11,479 nt of DNA from Clostridiales bacterium (GTDB lineage: Bacteria > Bacillota > Clostridia > Christensenellales > Borkfalkiaceae). The notes beneath the pieces are model-generated. The model did not search any database. It was not told where the DNA came from and was given only the letters and a program-made list of their open reading frames with translations. The translations under genes and the position numbers were made by a program. The stretch is from positions 1-11,479 of the forward strand of contig JAJWOJ010000039.1 in the NCBI GenBank assembly GCA_021635425.1, in the 5' to 3' direction. Numbering within the stretch: the stretch's first letter is position 1; the number at the start of each line of letters is the position of its first letter. Below are positions 1 through 7,224 of the stretch, piece by piece.

Positions 1-32
1 TGTGCGTGGCTAAAAATATTAGGGTTACACCC

Positions 33-63
33 GAAAAAGAAAAGCCACCCGCTTTGCGGGTGG
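33..63 (-). terminator. Rho-independent terminator of the minus-strand run
   Basis: A perfect 8-bp stem (CCACCCGC, 45-52, pairing with GCGGGTGG, 56-63) closes a 3-base loop. Read on the minus strand, the stem is followed by a T-rich tract (complement of 33-44). It lies 23 bases beyond the stop codon of the phosphatase gene, so it most likely ends the transcript carrying the sensor and phosphatase genes. Bases 1-32 beyond it show nothing I can identify. Confidence 0.88.
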
Positions 64-86
64 ATATTTACTTGTGTACATAAATT

Positions 87-1259
87 TCAGAAGTAGTTTA
101 CCTTTATGCGTTTGCCCATTTGGCGAAGACATTTCGAAAGCTCTTCGACAAGATTCATTTTGATGTTGAAGTTTATGGGCAGATCGGGGTTCTGATGAGC
201 GGGGTTTACCGCTCTTCCCACGTAGAAATTGATATCCGTCGCTTCTTCGAATAAAAGCCTGCAAATGAGCGACGCGCCGTCTCTGCCGAAACTCCATTTT
301 TCGTAAAGTTTGTTATCTCCGATAGCGTCTTTTGCGTATTCCACAACACGGTTGATCGTTATAACGCCCTCCGTTACGAGATCTACGCCCTCTATTTCCG
401 CAATCGGCGGAATATCGCTGCTTACGAAATCAAGCGATGGCTTGACGGGTTTTCCGAGATATTTTGCCGCAATCGACGAGGTTGTTCCGCCGCAGACGAT
501 GTGTTTGCCTTCCTTGGAAAAGAAAAGCGACATCATTCTGTTTGCGTCGTCGGGGTTAGAGGGCGGACCGAACAGAATGTTCATCGGAACTCTCTTCCTG
601 ACTTTCAGCACGCAAGCCGTGGTGTCGTCGCCCGGGCAATCGCCGTAAAGACGATTACATTCGTCGACGAGAATTGTGGCGATAGTCTTTGCGGAGTAGC
701 CGACATAGACGTTCGGGAGCAGAAAGCCGATAATATCGTCGCGCTTCCAGCCGAAATTAAACTGAGTGCCTAAGCCGGCATGCGGACAACCGTCGCTCAT
801 GAGAACTATAACGTCGTTATCGCGCAACGATACGTCAGATCTGAAAATGCGCTTCCCGCCGATATTCATTTCGGTGCGGTGATAGAGATAATTTTCGCCG
901 TCGCGAATGATTATTACCTGCGGATTATCGAATTCGATAATTTCAGCCGTTTCGTTGTTGACGATATGAACTATGGTAAAAGTGGAATAAGCCACGCCGC
1001 GCACCGAGCATATAGGAAGAGTTGCGGCAATCGTCGAAACGCAGTCTTCCAAAGAAAGTCCCTCCGCCATCATCGTTGAAATGATTTTCGAAGTGAGGGT
1101 GGAAAGTATGCTCGCCTTAACGCCGCTGCCGAGTCCGTCCGCAAGAACTATAACCTGAGAATCGTCGCCCTGATCGACGATATCTACATGGTCGCCGCAA
1201 AGCTGTTCGCCCACATGGTTTATGCTTTTGTAGCCGATATCCACGCAAAGGTCATTCAT
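87..1259 (-). CDS. SpoIIE/PP2C-family serine/threonine phosphatase, partner of the HydS-like sensor
   Basis: This 390-residue soluble protein has an N-terminal PP2C-type phosphatase domain of the SpoIIE class, about residues 1-222. The metal-binding acidic motifs are visible: GDHVD near 22-26, ADGLGSG at 40-46 (D41), MSDG at 154-157 (D156) and GDDTT at 210-214. The family removes phosphate from Ser/Thr on protein partners, often anti-anti-sigma or sensor proteins, using two Mn/Mg ions. Residues about 225-390 form a second domain that I cannot name; it contains a glycine-rich GGTTSS stretch near 257-262. There is no signal peptide or membrane segment. The start overlaps the end of the upstream sensor gene by 8 bases (ATGAATGA), a sign of translational coupling, and PP2C-type phosphatases are known neighbours of sensory [FeFe] hydrogenases. 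I infer that it is the output enzyme of that sensor. Its substrate is not visible in this window. Confidence 0.85.
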   Translation of the reverse strand: MNDLCVDIGYKSINHVGEQLCGDHVDIVDQGDDSQVIVLADGLGSGVKASILSTLTSKIISTMMAEGLSLEDCVSTIAATLPICSVRGVAYSTFTIVHIVNNETAEIIEFDNPQVIIIRDGENYLYHRTEMNIGGKRIFRSDVSLRDNDVIVLMSDGCPHAGLGTQFNFGWKRDDIIGFLLPNVYVGYSAKTIATILVDECNRLYGDCPGDDTTACVLKVRKRVPMNILFGPPSNPDDANRMMSLFFSKEGKHIVCGGTTSSIAAKYLGKPVKPSLDFVSSDIPPIAEIEGVDLVTEGVITINRVVEYAKDAIGDNKLYEKWSFGRDGASLICRLLFEEATDINFYVGRAVNPAHQNPDLPINFNIKMNLVEELSKCLRQMGKRIKVNYF

Positions 1260-2925
1260 TCTCGATAGACTCCTTTAATTTCGTGAGTGCGATTTTGGTT
1301 TCCGCCGCGGTTTCGCCGAGCAGAGAAGCGATTTCCTGAACGATACGCATCTGCTTGTCTACGACTTTGTCCGCAACTTCAACCGTCTGGCGGGAAATGC
1401 TCTCTTTTTTCTCTCTCTCGTTCTCTTCGTCTGTAATATCTCTCATTATGCAGACGAGCAGGTGATAGTTGTCGTCGTAAATAATAGAAAGTTCGACGTG
1501 TTTTTTATATTCCGCGAGGTAAGTTCTTTTGTTTCTTACGCTGCGTTTTGTTTTAAGAACTTTATTGAATACGTCCTCGTCTAAAATTCGGTTTACACTT
1601 TCGCCCAGAACGTCGGACGAATAACGGATATTCATGATTTTCCTTGCGGAAGCGTTTATTTGCTGTACTTCGAGATTATCGTTAACGACTATAAGCCCGT
1701 TGGGAGTGTTGTTTACGATACAATCGGAAAAACTCTCGGCTTTGTCTTTAAGGAAGGGCAGACACATCGAAATTTCGGCTTTGCCCTCGAAAATAGCCGC
1801 CGCTTTTTCACGACAGGTATTATATCCGCACGAACCGCAGTTAAGCTCGTCTTCCGTTCTGAACTTACCCATTTTTCTGAGGATTTCTTCGATCTGCGTT
1901 TCCGTGGGCGGAACTATTTTCCTTTCGATTGCAACCATGTTTTTCACAAGTTCGATATCCTCCGGCATCGTAACGTCGAAATCCTTTTCGCCCGCGTATT
2001 TCGCGACGGCGGCATAGTCCATGACGGGCATTCTGTGATACTTCTCCATTACGGGGCCGCCTATGCAACTTCCCGCGCAGGAGGACATTTCGATGAAGCA
2101 ACGATGAATTTTTCCGCTTTCGATATCCTTGAGCGCGGCGATACAGTTGTCCGTACCGTCGATCGCAAGGTATGTATAATTCGGAACCTTTTTCATCGTT
2201 TTAAGCACGCCGCCCGTAGTCGGGAAAAATCTCGCGCGGCTCTTTTCCGTTTCGTCCATATCGGGCTTAAGCTCGACGCGCGCGGCTCTCATCCACTCGG
2301 CAAGCTCCTCAAAGGTAAGCACCGCGTCGGCATAACCGTCGTAATAATCCGCTTCGTCTTTTTTTGCAACGCACGGACCGATAAACACGACTTTCGCTTC
2401 GGGAACGCGCCTTTTGATATCCTGCGCGTGTGCCTGCATTGGCGAGAGAATGTTGGCAAGGTATTTCAGTTCGTTCGGAAAATACTTCTGAATGAGAAGA
2501 TTGACGGCATGACAACACGAGGAAATCACGACGTCGCGTTCTTCCTTTTCGAGCATTTTTTCATATTCGGTTTTAACAATCGTCGCGCCGATCGCCGTCT
2601 CTTCGACTTCCGCAAAACCGAGTTGCTTAAGAGCGGAACGCATTCCGTTTATCCCTATCCCGTCGTAATTGGCGATAAACGACGGCGCAAGGCTGACGTA
2701 AACGGGCGCGCCGCTCGAAATAAGAACTTTAGCCTTCTCAACTTCGCTCTTAATTTCCTTGGCATTCTGCGGGCAGACTACGAAGCAGTGTCCGCAAAGA
2801 ATACATTCGTTGCCGATTATATGCGCCTGATTTGCCGAAAATCTTATCGATTTTACGGGGCAGAAGCGAATACACTTATAGCAGTTTTTACAGTTCGATT
2901 TTTTTAACGTTAAAAAGTCCGACAT
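1252..2925 (-). CDS. HydS-like sensory [FeFe]-hydrogenase-domain protein with PAS domain
   Basis: The 557-residue protein is modular. Two [4Fe-4S] ferredoxin motifs (C12/15/18/22 and C41/44/47/51) are followed by an iron-hydrogenase large-subunit domain, about 65-335. All Cys positions of the H-cluster motifs are present: SSCC at 135-138, GPCxxKxxE at 183-191 (C185) and EMSSCAGSCIGG at 279-290 (C283, C287). Next comes a four-cysteine 4Fe-4S domain (C363, C366, C371, C388), then a PAS domain about 397-495 and a C-terminal helical, probably coiled-coil, tail 498-557. The motifs differ from catalytic enzymes (SSCCHAVN instead of TSCCPxW; GPC instead of MPC), as in the sensory group C/HydS proteins (also called HfsB-like). 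Such proteins are thought to sense H2 or redox state and signal through the PAS domain. There is no kinase domain, so output probably runs through the overlapping phosphatase gene. AGGAG lies just before the ATG and overlaps the stop of the upstream ferredoxin gene. Whether it binds a complete H-cluster or turns over H2 cannot be seen. Confidence 0.87.
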   Translation of the reverse strand: MSDFLTLKKSNCKNCYKCIRFCPVKSIRFSANQAHIIGNECILCGHCFVVCPQNAKEIKSEVEKAKVLISSGAPVYVSLAPSFIANYDGIGINGMRSALKQLGFAEVEETAIGATIVKTEYEKMLEKEERDVVISSCCHAVNLLIQKYFPNELKYLANILSPMQAHAQDIKRRVPEAKVVFIGPCVAKKDEADYYDGYADAVLTFEELAEWMRAARVELKPDMDETEKSRARFFPTTGGVLKTMKKVPNYTYLAIDGTDNCIAALKDIESGKIHRCFIEMSSCAGSCIGGPVMEKYHRMPVMDYAAVAKYAGEKDFDVTMPEDIELVKNMVAIERKIVPPTETQIEEILRKMGKFRTEDELNCGSCGYNTCREKAAAIFEGKAEISMCLPFLKDKAESFSDCIVNNTPNGLIVVNDNLEVQQINASARKIMNIRYSSDVLGESVNRILDEDVFNKVLKTKRSVRNKRTYLAEYKKHVELSIIYDDNYHLLVCIMRDITDEENEREKKESISRQTVEVADKVVDKQMRIVQEIASLLGETAAETKIALTKLKESIENE

Positions 2926-2935
2926 AATCTGCTCC

Positions 2936-3181
2936 TTAAATCCCGGGTAAAATATGTTCGTTCCAGAAGTCTGTGAAAGTTTCGCGCGTGATGCCCGTAT
3001 ATACTTCGTCGTTCACGGTTATCGTGACGCCGATACGGTTGCATTTACCAGTGCAGAAGCTTCCCACAAGCGTGATTTCGTCTTCAAGTTTGTTTTCCGC
3101 TATCTTTTTTTGAAACATTTCGACGATTTCGGGCGCGCCTTTTATATAACAGGAACTCCCTACGCAAACTCTTATAATCAT
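2936..3181 (-). CDS. Thioredoxin-like [2Fe-2S] ferredoxin (NuoE-like), 81 aa
   Basis: A stand-alone thioredoxin-fold [2Fe-2S] ferredoxin. The ligands follow the NuoE/HydC pattern C-x4-C ... C-x3-C: C6 and C11 in CVGSSCYIKG, then C43 and C47 in SFCTGKC. It has no partner domain, so it is a small soluble electron carrier or a redox-sensing subunit. It lies 10 bases before the HydS-like gene, its TAA stop running into that gene's ribosome binding site, so the two are surely co-transcribed and probably work together. Its own start is preceded by AAGG about 8 bases upstream. It is a close paralogue of the gene at 3307-3564. Electron transfer to the sensor is inferred. Confidence 0.85.
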   Translation of the reverse strand: MIIRVCVGSSCYIKGAPEIVEMFQKKIAENKLEDEITLVGSFCTGKCNRIGVTITVNDEVYTGITRETFTDFWNEHILPGI

Positions 3182-3253
3182 TGTTTTTTCCTTAATATAC
3201 TGCGAAATAAATTTTTTGATTTACTTATTCCGTTTTACGCATAAACGATTTTA

Positions 3254-3282
3254 GCCCCGGGAGCCGAAAACGTTCCCGGAGC
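3254..3282 (-). other. Stem-loop between the two ferredoxin genes
   Basis: A 9-bp inverted repeat (GCCCCGGGA, 3254-3262; TCCCGGAGC, 3274-3282; one G-T pair) lies in the 125-base gap between the paralogous ferredoxin genes. Read on the minus strand it is followed by TAAAATCGTTTA, which has T residues but no proper T-run. It may be a partial terminator or attenuator, or an mRNA stability or processing hairpin. No good promoter is visible between it and the next gene. Confidence 0.5.
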
Positions 3283-3306
3283 AGAAATATGCGGTGTTGA
3301 TTTGTG

Positions 3307-3564
3307 TTATTTATTGTTCTTTTTAACTCTGCCGAGAACTTCTTTCTCGAAGAATGCCTTGGTGGTTTCGGGGCTTACCGAATAAAACTCGTCGTTTACG
3401 GTAACGCAAACCCCTTCCTGGCATCTTCCCATGCAGAAAGTTCCGCCGAGATCCACTTTATCTTTAAGGTTGTTCTCGGCGATGAGAAACTGAAGCTCTT
3501 CAACTACCTGTCTCGAGCCTTTTATATGGCACGAGCTTCCGATACATACTGTTACTTTAATCAT
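3307..3564 (-). CDS. Thioredoxin-like [2Fe-2S] ferredoxin (NuoE-like), 85 aa
   Basis: Paralogue of the downstream 81-residue ferredoxin, with the same fold signature: C7 and C12 in CIGSSCHIKG, C44 and C48 in TFCMGRC. The spacing between the cysteine pairs is identical in both proteins (31 residues). It carries an extra cysteine, C53, shortly after the last ligand, and a lysine/asparagine-rich C-terminus (RVKKNNK). A strong GGAGG lies about 8 bases before the ATG. It sits 93 bases downstream of the phosphotransferase gene and 125 bases upstream of the second ferredoxin gene. It is probably a soluble electron carrier or redox partner of the HydS-like protein. Which of the two paralogues does what cannot be decided from sequence. 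Confidence 0.84.
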   Translation of the reverse strand: MIKVTVCIGSSCHIKGSRQVVEELQFLIAENNLKDKVDLGGTFCMGRCQEGVCVTVNDEFYSVSPETTKAFFEKEVLGRVKKNNK

Positions 3565-3604
3565 TTTCTATTTCCTCCGATCATTGGTGTTAATCGACTT
3601 ATAG

Positions 3605-3634
3605 GCGGCTTTTTGAGATGTGATCGCAAGCCGC
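3605..3634 (-). repeat. Inverted repeat between phosphotransferase and ferredoxin genes
   Basis: GCGGCTT (3605-3611) and AAGCCGC (3628-3634) are perfect 7-base inverted arms around a 16-base loop, in the 93-base gap before the 85-residue ferredoxin gene. On the minus strand no T-run follows, so it is not a convincing terminator for the adhE transcript. On the plus strand TTTT follows, but no plus-strand gene needs it. It may be an intercistronic mRNA structure. Confidence 0.4.
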
Positions 3635-3657
3635 TTTTCATTAATTTGGATAAAATT

Positions 3658-4407
3658 TTATTGATAATCGACGACGTTGACCCAGGAAAGGAGGAATTCT
3701 CTCTCGGCGGGTTTGCCCTTGACGGATTGAGAAGCCGCAACGATCGGCATCCATTTCTGAACGTACTGTTTTGCGGTTCCGCTCTTTTTGCAGAACAGAT
3801 CGAGATATTCTCCAGCGCCCGCAATATCTCCCGAAAGCCAGAAGAGAAGGTATGTTCTCGCAACGTCTGCGGATGCGTTACCTATGGTTGCGTGCGACCA
3901 GTCGAGGATGTACGCTTTTCCTTCGTCGGTGATAATGACGTTGGACGGGTTAAAATCTCCGTGGCAAAGTTTCAGGTGTTTCGGCATACCCTCGAGCTGA
4001 GTGTGAAGGTCGTACTTCACGGTTTCGTCGAGGTTCGCTTCCGAAATCTTCGCGTTCATCTTGTCTTTAAGTTTGTTGAGCTTGGGACACGTTTTAGACT
4101 GAACTTCGAGCTGAAGATCTACGAACAATTCGAGATATTCCTGTCTTTTATCGGGATTTTCCGCCATAAGACGGTCGAGCGTTTTGCCCTTGATATATTC
4201 GGAAACTATCGCCCATTTGCCTTCTACCATGGTAACGGCTTTGATTTTGGGAACGTTAAGCCCCGTTTTTTCAACGCGCGCCTGATTGAGCGCTTCGGAT
4301 AAAACGTCGTCCTTTTCATAATCCGCGTCGAAGACCTTAATGCAGTCGTCTCCGTCGCGATATACGGTTTTGCTGTTTCTGACGGCTATAACTCTGTCAA
4401 AATTCAT
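3658..4407 (-). CDS. Phosphotransferase of the APH/choline kinase-like fold
   Basis: This 249-residue protein has the core of a small-molecule kinase of the aminoglycoside phosphotransferase/choline kinase superfamily. A lysine in IKVF (K24) fits the ATP-anchoring position, EYIKGKTL (70-77) is the hinge region, the catalytic loop CHGDFNPSN (148-156) supplies the base D151 and N156, and YILDW (166-170) carries the metal-binding D169. The family transfers the ATP gamma-phosphate to hydroxyl groups of small substrates, or sometimes proteins. The substrate cannot be read from the sequence, and nothing in the context indicates drug resistance. It starts 17 bases after the adhE stop behind AAGGAG, so it is almost certainly in the adhE transcript. 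An alternative is a protein kinase-like regulatory enzyme working with the phosphatase further down the run, but that is speculation. Confidence 0.78.
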   Translation of the reverse strand: MNFDRVIAVRNSKTVYRDGDDCIKVFDADYEKDDVLSEALNQARVEKTGLNVPKIKAVTMVEGKWAIVSEYIKGKTLDRLMAENPDKRQEYLELFVDLQLEVQSKTCPKLNKLKDKMNAKISEANLDETVKYDLHTQLEGMPKHLKLCHGDFNPSNVIITDEGKAYILDWSHATIGNASADVARTYLLFWLSGDIAGAGEYLDLFCKKSGTAKQYVQKWMPIVAASQSVKGKPAEREFLLSWVNVVDYQ

Positions 4408-4424
4408 TTTCCTGCTCCTTATTG

Positions 4425-7091
4425 TTATTTAGATTTTTTGCCTGCGGTTTTTTTCTTTGCGACGGGGATTTCTTTTTCCGTGAACGTTCTTCCGCCGTAA
4501 TAAGCGTTGAGATACATCTGTTTGATTTCGCTCATGAGCGGGTAACGCGGATTTGCGCCCGTGCATTGATCGTCGAACGCCTGTTCGACCATGTTGTCGA
4601 GACGAGCGAGGAAGTCCGCCTCATCGGGAACGTAATCTTTGATCGTTGGCTTAATGCCGACTTTCTGTTTAAGTTCGTCGATGGCTTTAATGAGGTTTTC
4701 AAGCTTTTCTTCGTTTGTTTTGCCGCCGAGCTTGAGCGCGTCCGCAACTTCCGCGTATCTTGCAAGAGTATGCGGGTAAGCGTACTGCGGGAACGTACCC
4801 ATCTTCGCGGGAACTTCAGCCGCGTTGAATCTTAAAACCTCGTCGAGCATGAGAGCGTTCGCGATTCCGTGAGGAATGTGATGGAACGCGCCGAGCTTGT
4901 GCGCCATCGAGTGGCAAACTCCGAGGAATGCGTTTGCGAACGCCATACCTGCCATAGTCGCCGCGTTAGCCATTTTTTCACGAGCTTCAACGTCATGCTG
5001 ACCGTTTTCGTAAGCGCGGGGAAGATATTCGAATATAATCTGCAAAGCTTTGATTGCAAGTCCGTCGGTAAACTCGGTCGCCATTACGGAAGCGTAAGCT
5101 TCGAGAGCGTGAGATACAGCGTCGATACCCGAAGCGGCGGTAAGACCTCTCGGCGCGCTCATATGATAATCCGCGTCGATGATAGCCATCTTCGGAAGAA
5201 GCTCATAGTCCGCAAGAGGATATTTAACGCCCGTGGACTCGTCGGTTATAACCGCGAACGGCGTAACTTCGGAACCCGTACCCGCGGAAGTGGGGATAGC
5301 GATGAAGTATGCTTTTTCGCCCATCTTCGGGAAGGTGTAAATTCTCTTTCTGATATCCATGAAGCGCATTGCCATATCGAGGAAGTCGACTTCGGGATGT
5401 TCATACATAACCCACATGATCTTGCCCGCGTCCATTGCCGAGCCGCCGCCGAGCGCGATGATGCAGTCGGGTTCGAAGGCTTTCATCTGAGCGGTACCCT
5501 CTTTTGCGCATGCAAGGGTCGGGTCGGGCGCGACGTCGAAGAACGTGGTGTGCACTATACCCATCTCGTCGAGTTTATCGGTGATGGGTTTAACGAATCC
5601 GTTATGATAAAGGAAGCTGTCGGTTACGATGAAGCAACGTTTTTTGCCCATAACGTTTTTAAGTTCGCTTAAAGCAACGGGCATGCATCCTTTCTTGATA
5701 TATACTTTTTCGGGCGCTCTGAACCACAACATATTCTCTCTCCTTATAGCGACGGTTTTGATGTTTATAAGATGTTTAACTCCGACGTTTTCCGAAACGC
5801 TGTTTCCGCCCCAGCTTCCGCAGCCGAGCGTGAGAGAAGGTCTGAGTTTGAAGTTATAAAGATCGCCGATACCGCCCTGAGACGAAGGAGTGTTTACGAG
5901 GATTCTGCACGTTTTCATGCGGGAAGCAAACTCGTCGAGCTTAGCCTTTTCGGTCTGTTCGTTGAGGTAAATCGACGAAGTATGACCGAATCCGCCGTCC
6001 GCGATAAGCTTTTCCGCTTTGGAGAACGCGTCCTGAATATCCTTGGCTTTATACATTGCAAGAACGGGCGAAAGTTTCTCGTGAGCGAATTCTTCCGAAA
6101 GGTCTACGCTTTCGACTTCGCCTATAAGAATCTTCGTCCCTTCGGGAACGGTTACGCCCGCGAGCGCGGCTATCGTAACGGGCTTTTGTCCTACGATTTT
6201 GGCGTTGAGCGCGCCGTTGATGATTATCGTCTTTCTAACTTTTTCGATTTCTTCGCCCTCTAAAAAGTAGCATCCGCGGTCGGCAAACTCGGCTTTAACG
6301 CGGTCGTAAACTTTATCGAGAACGATAACGGACTGCTCGGAAGCGCAGATCATGCCGTTGTCGAACGTTTTGCTGTGAATAATGGAGTTGACGGCAAGGG
6401 TAATGTCCGCAGTGTCGTCGATGATTGCGGGGGTGTTGCCCGCGCCTACGCCGACGGCGGGTTTTCCGCTCGAATAAGCGGCTTTAACCATTCCGGGGCC
6501 GCCCGTTGCGAGGATTATATCCGATTCCTTCATTAAAAGGTTGGTCATATCGAGCGACGGAACGTCTATCCAGCCGATTATGCCTTCGGGCGCGCCTGCT
6601 TCAACCGCCGCTTCGAGAACGACTTTAGCCGCCGCGATGGTGGAATTTTTTGCTCTCGGATGCGGACTTATGATGATACCGTTTCTCGTCTTCAAAGCGA
6701 GAAGAGATTTGAATATAGCCGTCGAGGTGGGGTTTGTTGTGGGAATAACCGCGCCGACAAGACCAATAGGCTCGGCGATTTTCCGGATTCCGTATGCCTT
6801 GTCCTCTTCCAGAACTCCGCAGGTTTTTACGTCTCTGTAAGCATTGTAAATATATTCGGACGCATAGTGGTTTTTGATAACCTTGTCCTCAACGATGCCC
6901 ATGCCCGTCTCTTCGACGGCGAGTTTTGCAAGAGGAATACGCGCTTTGTTTGCGGCAAGCGCGGCTGCAAGGAAGATTTTATCAACCTGTTCCTGCGTGT
7001 AGGTCGCATAGATTTTCTGTGCGGCTCTCACTCTCGCGATTGTTTTTTCAAGCGTTTCAACGCTGTCTGTTTTTTCGTATAAAAACTCCAT
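4425..7091 (-). CDS. adhE: Bifunctional acetaldehyde-CoA/alcohol dehydrogenase AdhE
   Basis: AdhE converts acetyl-CoA to acetaldehyde and then ethanol, oxidising two NADH; it disposes of fermentation electrons in the cytoplasm, usually as spirosome filaments. The 888 residues match the usual fused length (about 870-890). The N-terminal aldehyde dehydrogenase half, about 1-440, has the catalytic cysteine in FDNGMICASEQ (C249). The C-terminal iron alcohol dehydrogenase half, about 455-870, has GGGSAMDAGK (548-557) for NAD binding, GTGSEVTPF (605-612 region) and the Fe ligands D657, H661, H727 and H741, which correspond one-to-one to the E. coli ligands at a constant offset. The lysine-rich C-terminal tail is normal for AdhE. 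AGGAG lies 8 bases before the ATG. The gene has its own promoter with a palindrome over the start region, and the LysR gene lies just upstream in the same direction. The phosphotransferase gene follows 17 bases downstream. Confidence 0.97.
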   Translation of the reverse strand: MEFLYEKTDSVETLEKTIARVRAAQKIYATYTQEQVDKIFLAAALAANKARIPLAKLAVEETGMGIVEDKVIKNHYASEYIYNAYRDVKTCGVLEEDKAYGIRKIAEPIGLVGAVIPTTNPTSTAIFKSLLALKTRNGIIISPHPRAKNSTIAAAKVVLEAAVEAGAPEGIIGWIDVPSLDMTNLLMKESDIILATGGPGMVKAAYSSGKPAVGVGAGNTPAIIDDTADITLAVNSIIHSKTFDNGMICASEQSVIVLDKVYDRVKAEFADRGCYFLEGEEIEKVRKTIIINGALNAKIVGQKPVTIAALAGVTVPEGTKILIGEVESVDLSEEFAHEKLSPVLAMYKAKDIQDAFSKAEKLIADGGFGHTSSIYLNEQTEKAKLDEFASRMKTCRILVNTPSSQGGIGDLYNFKLRPSLTLGCGSWGGNSVSENVGVKHLINIKTVAIRRENMLWFRAPEKVYIKKGCMPVALSELKNVMGKKRCFIVTDSFLYHNGFVKPITDKLDEMGIVHTTFFDVAPDPTLACAKEGTAQMKAFEPDCIIALGGGSAMDAGKIMWVMYEHPEVDFLDMAMRFMDIRKRIYTFPKMGEKAYFIAIPTSAGTGSEVTPFAVITDESTGVKYPLADYELLPKMAIIDADYHMSAPRGLTAASGIDAVSHALEAYASVMATEFTDGLAIKALQIIFEYLPRAYENGQHDVEAREKMANAATMAGMAFANAFLGVCHSMAHKLGAFHHIPHGIANALMLDEVLRFNAAEVPAKMGTFPQYAYPHTLARYAEVADALKLGGKTNEEKLENLIKAIDELKQKVGIKPTIKDYVPDEADFLARLDNMVEQAFDDQCTGANPRYPLMSEIKQMYLNAYYGGRTFTEKEIPVAKKKTAGKKSK

Positions 7092-7125
7092 ATGTTCAGC
7101 TCCTGTTAAATTGTTTCCGATATTT

Positions 7126-7153
7126 TTGTTTCGATAATGTCTTATCGATACAA
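7126..7153 (-). promoter_or_regulatory. 28-bp palindromic candidate operator at the adhE transcription start
   Basis: The inner 18 bases (7131-7148) are a perfect palindrome, TCGATAA-4-TTATCGA. The symmetry extends outward to TTGT...ACAA with a single mismatched pair, giving 28 bp. It begins at the downstream edge of the adhE -10 hexamer and covers the expected +1, an ideal place for a repressor. The 7-4-7 layout matches Rex sites (TTGTTAA-4-TTAACAA), with five of seven half-site bases shared; Rex commonly represses adhE in Firmicutes when NADH is low. The upstream LysR protein is an alternative ligand. It could also form a hairpin at the 5' end of the mRNA. Confidence 0.6.
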
Positions 7154-7181
7154 TTATATCAATTTAAAATAAAAAAAGCAA
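7153..7181 (-). promoter_or_regulatory. adhE promoter (sigma-A type, extended -10)
   Basis: On the minus strand, TTGCTT (7176-7181) and TATAAT (7153-7158) are separated by 17 bases, with TG one base before the -10 (extended -10). The predicted start lies about 55 bases upstream of the adhE ATG, inside the palindrome at 7126-7153. Confidence 0.75.
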
Positions 7182-7196
7182 ATACTTATTTTCTAT

Positions 7197-7224
7197 ACCG
7201 TTATATACAAAACGATATAACGGT
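7197..7224 (-). repeat. Perfect 10-bp inverted repeat after the LysR stop
   Basis: ACCGTTATAT (7197-7206) and ATATAACGGT (7215-7224) are perfect inverted arms around an 8-base spacer. The repeat begins at the last base of the LysR stop codon and ends 15 bases upstream of the adhE -35. No T-run follows directly on the minus strand, so it is either a weak terminator of the LysR transcript or an upstream operator for adhE. Confidence 0.5.

Noticed and set aside
1660..2907. Long plus-strand open frame (415 codons) opposite the HydS-like gene
   Set aside because: It is antisense to a protein with fully recognisable cysteine motifs; its translation is Arg/Phe/His-rich with no domain. It is a shadow of the codon bias on the other strand.
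3595..3640. Terminator for the adhE-phosphotransferase transcript
   Set aside because: The inverted repeat is present, but no T-run follows on the minus strand; only the plus strand has TTTT, where no gene ends.
3304..4302. 332-codon plus-strand open frame opposite the phosphotransferase and ferredoxin genes
   Set aside because: It spans two real minus-strand genes with clear motifs and ribosome sites, and its product looks like no known protein.
3658..4407. Aminoglycoside resistance gene
   Set aside because: The fold is shared by many small-molecule kinases. The context is metabolic, with no mobile element nearby and no residues that specify drug binding.
4425..4470. Lysine-rich tail of AdhE as an unusual extension
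   Set aside because: E. coli AdhE and others end in a similar basic tail and the total length is normal.
4869..5672. 267-codon plus-strand open frame inside adhE
   Set aside because: Antisense to the conserved iron alcohol dehydrogenase half of AdhE.
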